In this document: in pieces, positions 5,312 to 6,119 of the stretch
How positions within the stretch are numbered: position 1 is the first letter of the stretch
How the letters are laid out: the number at the start of each line of letters is the position of its first letter
Source: JAMXLO01 sp041487355
GTDB lineage: Bacteria > Pseudomonadota > Alphaproteobacteria > Acetobacterales > Acetobacteraceae
Length of the DNA stretch: 6,119 nt
Assembly: GCA_041487355.1 (NCBI GenBank)
Contig: JBGPND010000274.1
Span: 1-6,119, forward strand
Reading direction: 5' to 3'
The notes under the pieces: model-generated
What the model was told of the DNA's origin: nothing
Databases searched by the model: none
Seen by the model: the letters and a program-made list of their open reading frames with translations, nothing else
Made by a program: the position numbers and the translations under genes

Positions 5312-6119
5312 GCCTCGCGTCGAAGCTGGACCGCATCGCCGCGCGCGCCGAGGAACTGCGCGACATGCTGGCCCAAGGCCTGTCCGGCGAAGCCTATGTG
5401 AAAGCCTCGAAGGAGCTGTCGGACATTGCGCCGGTGGTGGCGCGCATCGGCGACCTGCGGGCCGCCGAACGCGCCCAGGCCGATGCCGAGACGCTGCTCG
5501 CCGATCCCGAGATGCGCGAGCTGGCGGAAGCCGAACTGCGCTCGCTGAAGGAGCGGATCCCGGTACTGCAGCACGAGATCCGCATCGCGCTGCTGCCCAA
5601 GGACGCGGCCGACGAACGCGCCGCAATCCTGGAGGTGCGACCCGCTGCCGGTGGCGACGAGGCGGCACTGTTCGTCGCCGAACTGTTCGCGATGTACCAG
5701 CGCTATGCGGAAAACCGCGGCTGGCGCTGGGAAATTCTTGAATACAACGACACCGAGCTGGGCGGGCTGAAGGAAGGCATCGCGGAGATCACCGGCCGCG
5801 GCGTGTTCGCCCGGCTGAAATACGAATCCGGCGTGCATCGCGTGCAGCGCGTGCCGGCGACCGAGAGCCAGGGACGCATCCACACCTCCACCGTCACGGT
5901 TGCGGTCCTGCCGGAGGCGGAAGAGGTGGATGTGCAGATCGACGAAGGCGACCTCCGCATCGACACATACCGCGCCTCCGGTGCCGGCGGCCAGCACGTC
6001 AACAAGACGGACAGCGCGGTGCGGATCACGCACATTCCCTCCGGCATCGTGGTCGCGATGCAGGAGGAGAAGAGCCAGCACAAGAACCGCGCCAAGGCGA
6101 TGAAGATCCTGCGCGCCCG
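5308..6119 (+). CDS. prfA: Peptide chain release factor 1, 3' end beyond window (first 270 codons)
   Basis: Class I release factor that recognises UAA and UAG in the ribosomal A site and triggers hydrolysis of the finished peptidyl-tRNA. The coiled-coil N-terminal domain spans roughly 1-105. It is followed by LEVRPAAGGDEAALF and the codon-recognition domain with the RF1 tripeptide PAT at 183-185 inside VPATESQGRIHTST; RF2 would have SPF there. The catalytic GGQ is at 227-229 in YRASGAGGQHVNKTDSAVR; its glutamine is normally methylated by PrmC, whose gene often follows prfA and may lie just outside. RF1 is usually about 355-360 residues, so some 85-90 remain off the window. ATG 5308 overlaps the hisS stop (ATGA), giving a coupled start. 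There are no internal stops or unusual residues. Confidence 0.97.
   Translation, partial: MSLASKLDRIAARAEELRDMLAQGLSGEAYVKASKELSDIAPVVARIGDLRAAERAQADAETLLADPEMRELAEAELRSLKERIPVLQHEIRIALLPKDAADERAAILEVRPAAGGDEAALFVAELFAMYQRYAENRGWRWEILEYNDTELGGLKEGIAEITGRGVFARLKYESGVHRVQRVPATESQGRIHTSTVTVAVLPEAEEVDVQIDEGDLRIDTYRASGAGGQHVNKTDSAVRITHIPSGIVVAMQEEKSQHKNRAKAMKILRA

Noticed and set aside
4933..6081. Minus-strand 382-residue frame opposite hisS and prfA
   Set aside because: Antisense shadow; the plus strand carries GGQ and PAT of RF1 in an unbroken frame.

Overview
The window looks like part of an alphaproteobacterial chromosome, probably Rhodospirillales or Acetobacteraceae-like. This is inferred from high GC, the hisS-prfA order with a 4-base ATGA overlap, and a palindromic repeat built around ATGGCCGGG/CCCGGCCAT, a type I associate with such genomes. 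No rRNA or tRNA gene, CRISPR array or transposase gene was seen.

Left part (1-1698, minus strand): two short secreted proteins, each with an N-terminal signal peptide and a C-terminal PEP-CTERM sorting tail, sit 18 bp apart as a likely operon (start 1502, end 183). The pair is bracketed by two nearly identical copies of a ~170-bp REPIN/MITE-like palindromic element in the same orientation: 1-168, cut by the window edge, and 1525-1698. The exosortase that would process PEP-CTERM tails is not in this window.

Middle (1503-2949, minus strand): the 493 bp between the PEP-CTERM start and the AraC gene contain the second element, a short signal-peptide-like coding remnant (1699-1792) that ends at the element border, a weak promoter candidate, and a tandem direct repeat with a 22-bp period (1870-1905) that resembles an AraC/XylS operator. 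The AraC-family regulator gene lies just upstream on the same strand. The simplest reading is a regulator, its operator and a former secreted-protein target gene, broken at the repeat element. The PEP-CTERM pair follows immediately and may have inherited the promoter.

Right-middle (2950-4075): the 198 bp from 2950 to 3147 hold only a 10-bp palindrome and weak operator-like half-sites. Then come two overlapping plus-strand genes, DUF4160 and DUF2442, a pairing often seen and sometimes listed as toxin-antitoxin-like. The DUF4160 gene has no convincing start codon.

Right part (4076-6119, plus strand): histidyl-tRNA synthetase (hisS) overlaps the 5' three-quarters of peptide chain release factor 1 (prfA), which runs off the window. 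These are ordinary housekeeping translation genes. The accessory material lies entirely to their left.
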